Source: RGIG8775 sp045612185 (GTDB lineage: Bacteria > Bacillota > Clostridia > Oscillospirales > CAG-272). From it: DNA of 61,899 bases. Positions 26,674 to 34,132 of this stretch are shown here, piece after piece. Where the stretch lies: the NCBI GenBank assembly GCA_045612185.1, contig JAZKYO010000051.1, forward strand, positions 1 to 61,899, given 5' to 3'. The first letter of the stretch is position 1. The number at the start of each line of letters is the position of its first letter. A model generated the notes under the pieces. It saw only the letters and a program-made list of their open reading frames with translations. It searched no databases and was not told the origin of the DNA. The position numbers and the translations under genes are program-made.

Positions 26674-27533
26674 ACGACAAAACGCTTTTGTATCAATTAA
26701 CCGAAACAAGCCCGTTTATGATGTCGTTTGTTGTGGTGACAAAGCAGAACAACGTCATCGTCGTAGATGGGGGACATCCTGAGGATATGCCGCTTTTAAA
26801 GGAGCATATAGGTGGCAGACATATATCCGCGTGGATTCTTACCCACGCGCATACTGACCACATAAGTGGCTTTGTGGACGAGATGAAGAAAAATAATTGC
26901 GCCGATTTCGATATTGAAAAGGTGTATTACAATTTTCCTCCATATGACATAATAGAGAATCGTAACGTTCCGGATTATGCTTATTATTGCCGCGAGCTTA
27001 ACGAGACATTGCCGTCTTTCCTTGAAATTGAGCCGCTTCTTGGCGCACGTGCGCACAAAGTCGTTCAAGGCGAAAGCATAACGGTTGACGAATGCGGAAT
27101 TGACTTCCTGTTTTCATATCACGAGGGGCTAAACGCCAACCTGATGAACGACAGCTCGTTGGTTTTTAAGCTGATAACCCCAAATAAAACCGTACTTTTC
27201 TTGGGCGACCTTGGCCCTGACGGAGGAGATATTCTTTTCCGCGAGTCAAGGCATATGCTCAAATCCGATATAGTGCAGATGGCGCATCACGGTCATATGA
27301 ACGTTAGTATGGAGGTTTACGCCGAAATCGCGCCCAAGGTCTGCCTTTGGTGCGCGCCCGTATGGCTCTATGAAGAAGAGGAGGTTCCTAAATACCTTGC
27401 CGATGCAGAACGGCTTATTCGCATGGGCAGAGTACGCATGTACGGCACGGCGGTCACAAGAAAATGGATGGATATTCTTGGCGTAAAGAAGCATTACGTC
27501 TCCGGAATGGGAACTAATCGTATCGAATTGTGA
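26670..27533 (+). CDS. Metallo-beta-lactamase-fold hydrolase
   Basis: 287 residues from ATG 26670, coupled to the previous gene; an upstream in-frame TTG is possible but lacks a ribosome site. The metal motif HxHxDH is THAHTDHISG (H59, H61, D63, H64), with GDLGPDG and MAHHGHMN providing the later ligands. The pattern resembles ComEC/Rec2-type hydrolase domains (AHHG) without their membrane part. It may act on a nucleic acid or nucleotide. Last gene of the larA operon. Confidence 0.88.
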   Translation: MNDKTLLYQLTETSPFMMSFVVVTKQNNVIVVDGGHPEDMPLLKEHIGGRHISAWILTHAHTDHISGFVDEMKKNNCADFDIEKVYYNFPPYDIIENRNVPDYAYYCRELNETLPSFLEIEPLLGARAHKVVQGESITVDECGIDFLFSYHEGLNANLMNDSSLVFKLITPNKTVLFLGDLGPDGGDILFRESRHMLKSDIVQMAHHGHMNVSMEVYAEIAPKVCLWCAPVWLYEEEEVPKYLADAERLIRMGRVRMYGTAVTRKWMDILGVKKHYVSGMGTNRIEL

Positions 27534-27542
27534 TAAAAAGGC

Positions 27543-27571
27543 TTGACACAGCGGAGAAAATGAAGTATAAT
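27543..27571 (+). promoter_or_regulatory. Consensus sigma-A promoter of the ROK kinase gene
   Basis: TTGACA (27543-27548), 17-nt spacer, TATAAT (27566-27571): a full consensus promoter, so strong constitutive expression is likely. Confidence 0.9.
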
Positions 27572-27613
27572 AACTTCGGTAACTAAACCTATATAACAGA
27601 AGGAGAAAAAGGA

Positions 27614-28573
27614 ATGTACAGAATTGGTGTTGACCTTGGCGGAACGAATATCGCCGCAGGACTTGTTGATGAAAATTATAAGATTGTTTGCAAAAAAAGT
27701 ATTCCCACAGGCGCGGAGCGCGAGGGCGAGCTTATAGTATCTGATATGGCTCGGCTTTGCCTTGACGTGTGCAAAGAGGCGGGCGTGGATATAAAGGATA
27801 TCGTTTCTGTCGGAATCGCTACCCCGGGTATTGCTAACCACGATACCGGCGTGGTTGAGTACGCAAATAACCTTCATTTTAAGAAGTTTCCAATTGGTAA
27901 TATTCTTTCCGAAAAGCTTGGCGGTATAAAGGTATACATCGAAAACGACGCTAACGCGGCTGCCTGGGGCGAGGCTATTGCGGGCGCTGCTAAAGGAACT
28001 GTAAGCTCGGTTATGATTACGCTCGGAACGGGTGTTGGCGGTGGAATCATTAACGAGGGCAAGGTTTACTCGGGATTCAACTACGCGGGCGCGGAGCTTG
28101 GACATATAGTCATCGAGCATAACGGACGTCAGTGCTCTTGCGGACGTAAGGGATGTTGGGAGGCTTATTCGTCTGCTACTGCCCTTATCAAGATGACTAA
28201 TGAGAAGCTTGAAGAGTGCAAGGCGCAGGGCAGGGAGACGCTTATGACCAAGATTGTTGCCACTGCGGGTAAGGTTTCGGGAAGAACGGCGTTTGACGCT
28301 ATGAGAGCGGGAGACGCGGCAGGCAAAGAAGTGGTTGATACCTATCTTTCTTATCTCGTAACCGGTCTTGTTAACATAGTAAATATTTTCCAGCCCCAGG
28401 TCATTTCTCTTGGCGGCGGAGTTTCAAATGAGGGACAGTGGCTTATCGACGAGATTTATCCCGCTATCCACGAGCAGCAGTACGGAAGCGGCATCGTTGA
28501 AGAAACAAAGATCAGAATAGCAGAGCTTAAGAACGACGCGGGAATTATCGGCGCGGCAGTTCTCGGTATGTAA
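27614..28573 (+). CDS. glcK: ROK-family glucokinase
   Basis: 319 residues. N-terminal phosphate motif IGVDLGGTNIAAGLVD, the catalytic region ENDANAAAWGE, ELGHIVIE and the ROK zinc site CSCGRKGCWEAYSS (CxCGxxGCxE with the His upstream). It phosphorylates glucose at O6 with ATP, feeding glycolysis, and would use the sugars freed by the glycosidases of this window. It has a consensus promoter and its own terminator. Confidence 0.94.
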   Translation: MYRIGVDLGGTNIAAGLVDENYKIVCKKSIPTGAEREGELIVSDMARLCLDVCKEAGVDIKDIVSVGIATPGIANHDTGVVEYANNLHFKKFPIGNILSEKLGGIKVYIENDANAAAWGEAIAGAAKGTVSSVMITLGTGVGGGIINEGKVYSGFNYAGAELGHIVIEHNGRQCSCGRKGCWEAYSSATALIKMTNEKLEECKAQGRETLMTKIVATAGKVSGRTAFDAMRAGDAAGKEVVDTYLSYLVTGLVNIVNIFQPQVISLGGGVSNEGQWLIDEIYPAIHEQQYGSGIVEETKIRIAELKNDAGIIGAAVLGM

Positions 28574-28579
28574 AAAGCA

Positions 28580-28613
28580 AAACAGGCAGCGTTAAATTAC
28601 GCTGCCTGTTTTT
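28580..28613 (+). terminator. Terminator of glcK
   Basis: AAACAGGCAGCG (28580-28591), 8-nt loop, CGCTGCCTGTTTTT. Strong stem with T-tract. Confidence 0.92.
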
Positions 28614-28646
28614 GTGCAAAAAGAAAAACGAAGCATAAAGCTTCGT
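28614..28646 (-). terminator. Terminator of the 57-codon gene
   Basis: On the minus strand ACGAAGC, loop of 5, GCTTCGT then a T-rich tail (TTTTCTTTTT). It faces the glcK terminator head on. Confidence 0.8.
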
Positions 28647-28658
28647 CTTTCTTGGCAA

Positions 28659-28832
28659 TTACTGCTCGCCACCGTTAACAAGGTCATTCCAGCTGATGGA
28701 CATAACGCCAGTCTGGCTCCAACCCTCGTTGGTGTCCCAGGTTGTTGCGTTAAGCATACCGCTTACAGTGATGATATCGTTAGCTTCAAAGTTTACTTTA
28801 ATTGCCTCAGGGGATACATACGCCTTCTTCAT
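28659..28832 (-). CDS. 57-residue small protein, unknown (possible peptide precursor)
   Basis: A complete small gene: AGGAGG ribosome site 8-9 bp before ATG 28832, stop TAA at 28659, own sigma-A promoter and own terminator. The product starts MKKAYVSPEAIKVNFEANDI, continues ITVSGML and is rich in Trp, Asn and Thr in its second half (TTWDTNEGWSQ, SISWNDL). It has no Cys and no membrane helix. The N-terminal pattern MKK-Y-x-P-E-x(3)-V-x-FE-x-ND-I is one I associate with short orphan proteins of gut clostridia, some near peptide-modifying genes, but no modifying enzyme is beside it here. It could be a peptide precursor, a toxin or a regulator. Confidence 0.8.
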   Translation of the reverse strand: MKKAYVSPEAIKVNFEANDIITVSGMLNATTWDTNEGWSQTGVMSISWNDLVNGGEQ

Positions 28833-28876
28833 TGTATATTAGCCTCCTAAAAATATTCGAAATATATTACGGATTA

Positions 28877-28905
28877 ATGATACCACACTTCCAGACTTTT
28901 GTCAA
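28877..28905 (-). promoter_or_regulatory. Sigma-A promoter of the 57-codon gene
   Basis: Minus strand: TTGACA (28905-28900), 17-nt spacer, TATCAT (28882-28877). The 366-bp gap from 28833 to 29198 holds this promoter, the divergent promoter at 29081 and an AT-rich stretch between them in which I see nothing else. Confidence 0.85.
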
Positions 28906-29080
28906 GTGTTTTGAGGAAAAAAATCAAAAATATATTTATTTATTGCGTTCAATTGCTTTGAAGCAACGGGGAAGTTCACATATTTTTGCCGCAAAAAAAA
29001 CGACAACGAAAATGCTATTGTCAAATTGTACAAACGCGGTGCTCTGTGTTTATTTATTTAGACGAAAATATTAAAATGTA

Positions 29081-29109
29081 TTGACAAAAGCGATGTGATG
29101 TGGTAAAAT
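29081..29109 (+). promoter_or_regulatory. Strong sigma-A promoter and structured leader of the CBM9-like gene
   Basis: TTGACA (29081-29086), 17-nt spacer, TAAAAT (29104-29109). The roughly 80-nt leader folds into two hairpins (GTGGGCGT/ACGCTCAC and GTCGG/CCGAC) before AAGGAG, as in stable mRNAs of abundant proteins. Confidence 0.8.
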
Positions 29110-29198
29110 ACTCATGTCTATAAGTGGGCGTTTTATACGCTCACGAAAAACAATCTTGTCGGTGATGATCCGACGAAAACAGATAAGGAGAACAAATT

Positions 29199-30080
29199 AT
29201 GAAAAAGTTTTTGAGCTTGGTTCTCGTTGTAATGATGCTTGCTGCTACATTCGCACTTGCTGCAAGCGCAATGGTTGGCGAAGGCTTCCACAATTACGGC
29301 GAAATCGCAAACGTTGAAAGAAAGTCCATCAGACTTGACGCGGCTAAGGAGGCTGCTTACGACGCGGCTACACCCATTCCGATCAAGTATCAGTCCTTCA
29401 ATACAGCAGGTGAGGGACAGAAGTGGTATCCCCGTGATAACGGAGAGGTTCCCGCTGAAGGCGTTGCATACGTTGTATACGATACACAGTACATTTGGGT
29501 TTACGTTGAAGTAACAGATGCTACTCTTAACACAAGAGCTGAGACAGCGCTTCTTTCCAAGTACACCGAGGATAGCGTAGAAATCCTTGTTGACTGGACA
29601 AACGAAGGTCTTAACGTAGCTGATGATACTCCCTACCAGTCTCGTGTATCCCATGAGGGTTACATTTCCGCAAGACTTGGTCAGTCCGGTACAACTATGC
29701 AGGGTACAGCTGAGCAGGGTTCTCCCAACCCCGTAAACTGGCTTCAGGGTACAGCAAAGCATACTGACAAGGGTTATGACTGCGAGTTCAGAATTGACAT
29801 TCCCGCTGACAAGTACGAAATCGGCGAGTACATTTCTTTCGGTCTCATGATCAACGACTACGACTCCACAGGTGAGCTTGGTAGCCGTATCATGATTTCT
29901 GCTGACCCCGTTAAGGGCTTCAACCAGTGGCTCGTTGGTAACATGGGTTACATCAAGTTCAACTATGCTCCTTTCACAGCTGACACAACTGTTCTTTACG
30001 TTGTAGTTGCTATGGTAGCTGCACTTGCACTTGGCGCAGTAACACTTGTTTCTCTCAGAAGAAGAGTTACATCTAAGTAA
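29199..30080 (+). CDS. Secreted CBM9-like protein anchored at its C-terminus
   Basis: 293 residues. Signal peptide MKKFLSLVLVVMMLAATFA up to ASA. Residues about 40-255 form a single beta-sandwich like the CBM9/DOMON carbohydrate-binding fold (IRLDAAKEAAYD, YVVYDTQYIWVYVEVTDA, DSVEILVDWTNEG, GYDCEFRIDIP). The C-terminus has APFTAD, a hydrophobic helix and RRRVTSK, the layout of a sortase sorting signal with a P-x-T-A-D motif in place of LPxTG. Codon use is strongly biased (CTT, ACA, GTT), as in the rplJ and rplL genes of this window and unlike its neighbours, which points to high expression. It probably displays a sugar-binding domain on the cell surface. No sortase is in the window. Confidence 0.85.
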   Translation: MKKFLSLVLVVMMLAATFALAASAMVGEGFHNYGEIANVERKSIRLDAAKEAAYDAATPIPIKYQSFNTAGEGQKWYPRDNGEVPAEGVAYVVYDTQYIWVYVEVTDATLNTRAETALLSKYTEDSVEILVDWTNEGLNVADDTPYQSRVSHEGYISARLGQSGTTMQGTAEQGSPNPVNWLQGTAKHTDKGYDCEFRIDIPADKYEIGEYISFGLMINDYDSTGELGSRIMISADPVKGFNQWLVGNMGYIKFNYAPFTADTTVLYVVVAMVAALALGAVTLVSLRRRVTSK

Positions 30081-30102
30081 TTAGTTTACATAATATTCAT
30101 AG

Positions 30103-30146
30103 CAAGGTTGCTTTCCGAATCAGTCGGAGAGCAATCTTGTTTTTTT
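30103..30146 (+). terminator. Terminator of the CBM9-like gene
   Basis: CAAGGTTGCTTTCCGA and TCGGAGAGCAATCTTG pair with small mismatches, followed by seven Ts. Confidence 0.9.
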
Positions 30147-30158
30147 ACGCCTTTTGGA

Positions 30159-30188
30159 TAAATCTCCTTGTTTGTGGTAAACTAAGTT
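30159..30188 (+). promoter_or_regulatory. Possible sporulation (sigma-G type) promoter of the germination gene
   Basis: GGATA then 17 nt then TAAACTA, near the sigma-G pattern GMATR-N18-CATWMTA. No convincing sigma-A boxes are seen in the same gap. Weak by itself; the gene's function makes it plausible. Confidence 0.35.
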
Positions 30189-30215
30189 TTGAAAACACTT
30201 CGGGAGGCAAAAAAT

Positions 30216-31658
30216 ATGAAAAGACTGACACTTGATTACTCCGAAAATATAAATATTCTCGATTCGCTGTTAAGGGTAGAAGAAAACTTTGACGTGATAA
30301 AGAAAAAACTCGTCGTGGGCAACGATGAGCTGACTTTTTATTATGTTGACGGCTTTGTAAAGGACGCGGTTATGAGCAAGCTTATGCTAAGCTTTGTTTC
30401 GCTTAACGGCATAGGCGAGAAATCAGCCGATGCCGCCAAAAGCTTTTTGGAAAAATACGCCGCTTATATAGAAACCGACCTTTGCGAAAATCTTGATATC
30501 ATGCTTCAAATGGTACTTTCGGGAGCGGCATTGCTTGTTGGAAGCAGTTTTGAGGATAAAGCAATTGTAATTGACGCGCGTACCTATCCCGCCCGTTCAA
30601 TTGGCGAGCCGCAAAACGACAGAGTAATGCTTGGTTCCCGTGACGGATTTGTGGAAAGCCTGATATTCAATACCGCGCTTATAAGGCGCAGAATAAGAAG
30701 TGTGGCGTTGACTATGAAGCATTTTTCTGTGGGAGAAACCTCAAAAACCGACGTGGTGCTTTGTTACATGGCTGACAGAGCTGATTCCGATTACGTGGAA
30801 GAAATAAGTAAAAAGCTGAATGGCATAAAAACTGACGCGCTTTCTATGGGGCATCAGTCGCTCAGTGAGTGCTTGATAAGAACGCGTTGGTACAATCCGT
30901 TTCCCAAAATAAGAACTACCGAGCGCCCCGATGCCGCGGCGGCGCAACTTCTTGAGGGGAGTCTTATGATTATTATCGACAATTCTCCTGAGATCATGAT
31001 TTTGCCAACCACAATATTTGAGTTTATGCAGGAGACCAACGATTACTATTTTCCTCCGCTTACGGGAACTTTTTTGCGGCTTGTCAGACAGGTTATTATG
31101 TGGCTTACCTTGTTTCTCACTCCCGTTTGGTATCTTATGACCAAGCACCCCGAACTTGTACCCGAGTGGTTGCGGTTTGCCCTGCCTGAAGAAGTCGGAA
31201 AAATTCCCATCCTTGCCCAGCTTTTGCTTGTTGAGTTTGTAATAGACGGCTTGCGCATGGCTTCGATGAACACTCCGGATATGCTTTCCAACTCGCTTTC
31301 GGTGGTGGGCGGCTTGATACTTGGTGATTTTGCTATTGAAATAGGTTGGCTTATTCCCGAAGTAATCCTATATATGGCTTTTGTTTCAATAGCTAATTTT
31401 TCGCAACGAAATTACGAGCTTGGTTATGCATTTAAATTTATGAGAATAATTCTGATTGTTCTGATCGCCCTATTTGATTTTTACGGAGCAATTTTCGGGG
31501 TCGCGCTGGTAATAATACTAATAGCCACCAATAAAACCGCGAACGGAAAACGGGGATATCTCTACCCACTGATTCCGTTTTCCGCAAAAGGTTGTGCCGC
31601 CCTCTTTTTCAGAGTAAAGAAAAAAGACGTGGAGATGAATGATAAAAAGACTGCTTAA
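30216..31658 (+). CDS. GerA-family spore germination protein (GerAA/SpoVAF type)
   Basis: 480 residues from ATG 30216 after GGGAGG. The family hallmark RSIGEPQNDRVMLGSRDGF then ESLIFNTALIRRRIRS is present, with an N-terminal soluble domain, about five membrane helices (about 290-455) and a short tail. GerAA proteins are germinant receptor subunits in the inner spore membrane; SpoVAF is a relative of the SpoVA channel operon and is about 490 residues. No GerAB, GerAC or other spoVA gene lies beside it, so it is an orphan copy; length and lack of partners favour the SpoVAF side. It shows the organism forms spores or recently did. Confidence 0.88.
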   Translation: MKRLTLDYSENINILDSLLRVEENFDVIKKKLVVGNDELTFYYVDGFVKDAVMSKLMLSFVSLNGIGEKSADAAKSFLEKYAAYIETDLCENLDIMLQMVLSGAALLVGSSFEDKAIVIDARTYPARSIGEPQNDRVMLGSRDGFVESLIFNTALIRRRIRSVALTMKHFSVGETSKTDVVLCYMADRADSDYVEEISKKLNGIKTDALSMGHQSLSECLIRTRWYNPFPKIRTTERPDAAAAQLLEGSLMIIIDNSPEIMILPTTIFEFMQETNDYYFPPLTGTFLRLVRQVIMWLTLFLTPVWYLMTKHPELVPEWLRFALPEEVGKIPILAQLLLVEFVIDGLRMASMNTPDMLSNSLSVVGGLILGDFAIEIGWLIPEVILYMAFVSIANFSQRNYELGYAFKFMRIILIVLIALFDFYGAIFGVALVIILIATNKTANGKRGYLYPLIPFSAKGCAALFFRVKKKDVEMNDKKTA

Positions 31659-31670
31659 AGCAGTCTTTTT
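31646..31670. terminator. Bidirectional terminator
   Basis: AAAGACTGCTT/AAGCAGTCTTT with T-tract. It contains the stop codon of the germination gene and adjoins the stop of the convergent transporter gene. Confidence 0.85.
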
Positions 31671-32643
31671 ACGTTAATATTTCAAAAATTTTTGGCACGA
31701 TGAGAAGAATGAGAGGCATTGTTCCTACCGATATAAGGGTGGTAAATCCAACGCCTTGAGATGCGTAATGCGGTGAGATTGAGTGAAGCTCCGCAAGCAT
31801 GGACGAAACCGCCGCCGACGGCATTGATGCCGCGACCGTGCAAAACAGTATGGTGTCGTAGTCGAATCTCAAAATTGACATCAGCGCGCACACAACTATC
31901 GGTATAAAAAACAGCTTGGTCAGCGAGAGATAATAAAGTTTAAATGAAGTAAACATTTCTTTGAGCGGCTTTGTGGCTATAAGCGCACCTGTTATCAATA
32001 TGGATATGGGCGTGCAAAGCGAGCCGAGATATCTGCATCCCTCGTAGAAGAAAAACGGATAGTCAAACGTCGGGAAATAAACTTGAAGCAACCCCTTTAA
32101 TACAAAAAGCAAAAGACCGATTGAGCAGGGGATTGTTCCGAAATTGAATAACACCTTTTTCCATGTAAGCTTGATATCCTCGCGCTTTCTCGCAAGTATA
32201 GCTATACCCCATGTCCATAACGTCAAGTGAAAACTTACGACAAAAAATGCGCCGAGAAACAACCCGTTTTCTCCAAAAAGCGACTCGAAAATCGGAAAAC
32301 CTATAAACCCACAGTTGCCTAAAACCATAGAAAACTCTGTGATTTTGCGCTCGTTCAGATCTTTTATTTTCAAGCATGCAAAATACGCAATCACCGCCAT
32401 AACCGTGTGGACTAGCATGCCAACGAGAAAAATTCTGAATCCCGATTTGAGCTGCGCATTTGAGTAAGCCTGAGAAGTCAGTGAGTGAATAATCAGCATG
32501 GGTTGAGCTATGTTGATTATCAACTTTGAAAGACGGTTTGACGCTGTATCGTCAATAACTCCTATCTTTCTGAGAATAAATCCTACAATAAGTAAGAAGA
32601 AAATCGTTGCGATGACTGAAAGAAAACTGCCGAAATTTTGCAT
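31669..32643 (-). CDS. AEC-family transporter (auxin efflux carrier type)
   Basis: 324 residues from ATG 32643 (MQNFGSFL); a TTG eight codons upstream lies inside the UDG gene. About ten hydrophobic helices in two halves, with LGNCGFIGFPIFESLFG in the first and AASMPSAAVSSMLAELH in the second, the two unwound-helix regions of the family. Bacterial members export or import dicarboxylates such as malate or malonate; the substrate is unknown. It follows the UDG gene by 1 bp. Confidence 0.9.
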   Translation of the reverse strand: MQNFGSFLSVIATIFFLLIVGFILRKIGVIDDTASNRLSKLIINIAQPMLIIHSLTSQAYSNAQLKSGFRIFLVGMLVHTVMAVIAYFACLKIKDLNERKITEFSMVLGNCGFIGFPIFESLFGENGLFLGAFFVVSFHLTLWTWGIAILARKREDIKLTWKKVLFNFGTIPCSIGLLLFVLKGLLQVYFPTFDYPFFFYEGCRYLGSLCTPISILITGALIATKPLKEMFTSFKLYYLSLTKLFFIPIVVCALMSILRFDYDTILFCTVAASMPSAAVSSMLAELHSISPHYASQGVGFTTLISVGTMPLILLIVPKIFEILT

Positions 32644-32644
32644 T

Positions 32645-33205
32645 TTATTTCTCGAGCATCTCGTCAAGCTTGGCTTTTATTGCCTTCATATCAACGAGCA
32701 TATCTTCTTTCTTTCTGGGATCACGCAAAAGCAGAGCGGGGTGGTAAACGGCGCACATAAGGAACTGTCCTTTTTGGAACCACTGTCCGTGCTCCTTGGT
32801 AATTTTAAAGTCGGGCTTTATGAGTCTCATTGCCGAAATTCTGCCAAGGCAGACTATCATTTTGGGCTTTATGATTTTAACCTGCTCGCGAAGAAAGTTT
32901 ATGCAGGCGTCCTCTTCTTCTGGAAGCGGGTCTCGGTTCTTTGGCGGACGGCATTTGAGAATATTTGCTATGTATACGTCCTCTCGCTTAATGTCAACAG
33001 CGTACAAGAATTTGTCAAGCAGTTGACCCGCACGCCCTACAAATGGCTTTCCCTGAAGATCCTCTTGTTCTCCCGGGGCTTCACCCACAAACATAATGTC
33101 GGCATTTGGATTTCCGTACCCGAAAACGCAGTTGGTGCGTGTTTCGTGCAGTGCGCAGCCCTTACACTCCGCGCATTCTTTGTATACTTGTTCAAGTGTT
33201 TCCAT
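32645..33205 (-). CDS. Family 4 uracil-DNA glycosylase (4Fe-4S)
   Basis: 186 residues. Removes uracil from DNA to start base excision repair. Cluster cysteines: CKGCAL (C14, C17), ILKCRPPKNRDP and the Cys of CINFL. Active-site motif 1 is GEAPGEQED, with VGRAGQLLD, and the C-terminal YHPALLLRDP supplies the His. This small form occurs in thermophiles, archaea and many clostridia in place of or beside Ung. Preceded by its own promoter. Confidence 0.95.
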   Translation of the reverse strand: METLEQVYKECAECKGCALHETRTNCVFGYGNPNADIMFVGEAPGEQEDLQGKPFVGRAGQLLDKFLYAVDIKREDVYIANILKCRPPKNRDPLPEEEDACINFLREQVKIIKPKMIVCLGRISAMRLIKPDFKITKEHGQWFQKGQFLMCAVYHPALLLRDPRKKEDMLVDMKAIKAKLDEMLEK

Positions 33206-33272
33206 ATTTTCTCCATCAAAGTTTTAAACTTACTGTATTTAAACGCAAAGCAAAATGCTTGCAATCTCACTT

Positions 33273-33301
33273 ATTATAACACATTAATCCTCAAATTTCA
33301 A
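33273..33301 (-). promoter_or_regulatory. Sigma-A promoter of the UDG-AEC operon
   Basis: Minus strand: TTGAAA (33301-33296), 17 nt, TATAAT (33278-33273). Confidence 0.75.
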
Positions 33302-33332
33302 CACTTTGAGAAAATTTTAACGTTTAAAGTGT

Positions 33333-33983
33333 TCAAAGCCTGCCAAGCTGATCAACGGCCTTGACTTTACAAATGCAATTTGCGTGTTCGCTAAGGTATT
33401 TTACAAGGGAATCGTGATGCTCCAACTTTCCGTATTCGAGTATGAACGCAAGCTTGTCAAGATAAGTTGATTCGTTGGTGCTTTTGTCGCATAATATAAT
33501 ATAGAAAACTTTGTTTTCGTCGCTGTACGCGCTGCTTTTGCCATTGAATCCGATTGACAAAAGCCGTCGGCAGACCGCTAGTAAGTGCTTGAAATCCGAA
33601 AAGGAATAGGCTTTTTTTATTTCCTTGTGAAACTTGCGCCTGGTTGAAGGTATTATTCCGGTGCTTCGTTCAGCGTTTTTGCATAGTGATTTTCCCTCTG
33701 CAAGCTTTATCGAAAGCTCGGCGTATTCGCAGTCGGAATCTTCGTCGATTTTTGTTATGTAAACCTCGCATCCGCCCTTTTTTGACGGATATAGCTGTAT
33801 AAATATTTTTTCGCTTTCAGCATCAAATCCCGTTTTGCTTTTTGCCTCTTCAAGAATGCTTCTGAAAGCTCTTCGCGTTTTTGAATCGGCATAATCTATA
33901 TCTGAGCCAAGATCGTATTTCCGCATATCGTCCGCCGAAAGCATGATTTTCAGTTTGCTGGGACTTATTATAATCAGCTCCAT
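33333..33983 (-). CDS. mecA: MecA-like adaptor protein
   Basis: 216 residues. The N-terminal domain (MELIIISPSKLKIMLSADDM...) and the C-terminal domain (YSFSDFKHLLAVCRRL, then LILEYGKL) match the two-domain MecA/YpbH adaptors that bring substrates to ClpC. The usual acidic, low-complexity linker is partly replaced here by a basic stretch (about 95-120). In spore formers MecA tunes ComK or Spo0A; there is no comK in the window. Divergent from the helicase gene, with promoter TTACAT-17-TATAAT on the minus strand (34045-34017). Confidence 0.8.
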   Translation of the reverse strand: MELIIISPSKLKIMLSADDMRKYDLGSDIDYADSKTRRAFRSILEEAKSKTGFDAESEKIFIQLYPSKKGGCEVYITKIDEDSDCEYAELSIKLAEGKSLCKNAERSTGIIPSTRRKFHKEIKKAYSFSDFKHLLAVCRRLLSIGFNGKSSAYSDENKVFYIILCDKSTNESTYLDKLAFILEYGKLEHHDSLVKYLSEHANCICKVKAVDQLGRL

Positions 33984-34016
33984 AATTAATCTCCTTAAAA
34001 ATGCGTGTCTGTTATA

Positions 34017-34045
34017 ATTATAATCTATTTCGGTGAAAAATGTAA
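34017..34045 (-). promoter_or_regulatory. Promoter of the mecA-like gene
   Basis: Minus strand: TTACAT (34045-34040), 17-nt spacer, TATAAT (34022-34017), ribosome site AAGGAG before the start. Confidence 0.6.
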
Positions 34046-34073
34046 CCCCTAAAATTATGGAAAAATAAAAGGA

Positions 34074-34102
34074 TTGACTTAAAAAGCAAGGTGTGATATA
34101 CT
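34074..34102 (+). promoter_or_regulatory. Sigma-A promoter of the helicase gene
   Basis: TTGACT (34074-34079), 17-nt spacer, TATACT (34097-34102). The transcript would begin about 25 bp before the GTG start, leaving just the ribosome site. Confidence 0.7.
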
Positions 34103-34132
34103 ATATATATGCTGCCGAAGGGAGGTATTGCC

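Noticed and set aside
28614..28850. Plus-strand open frame of 78 codons behind glcK
   Set aside because: It runs through two terminators and has no ribosome site; the minus strand holds a complete small gene with promoter, AGGAGG and terminator.
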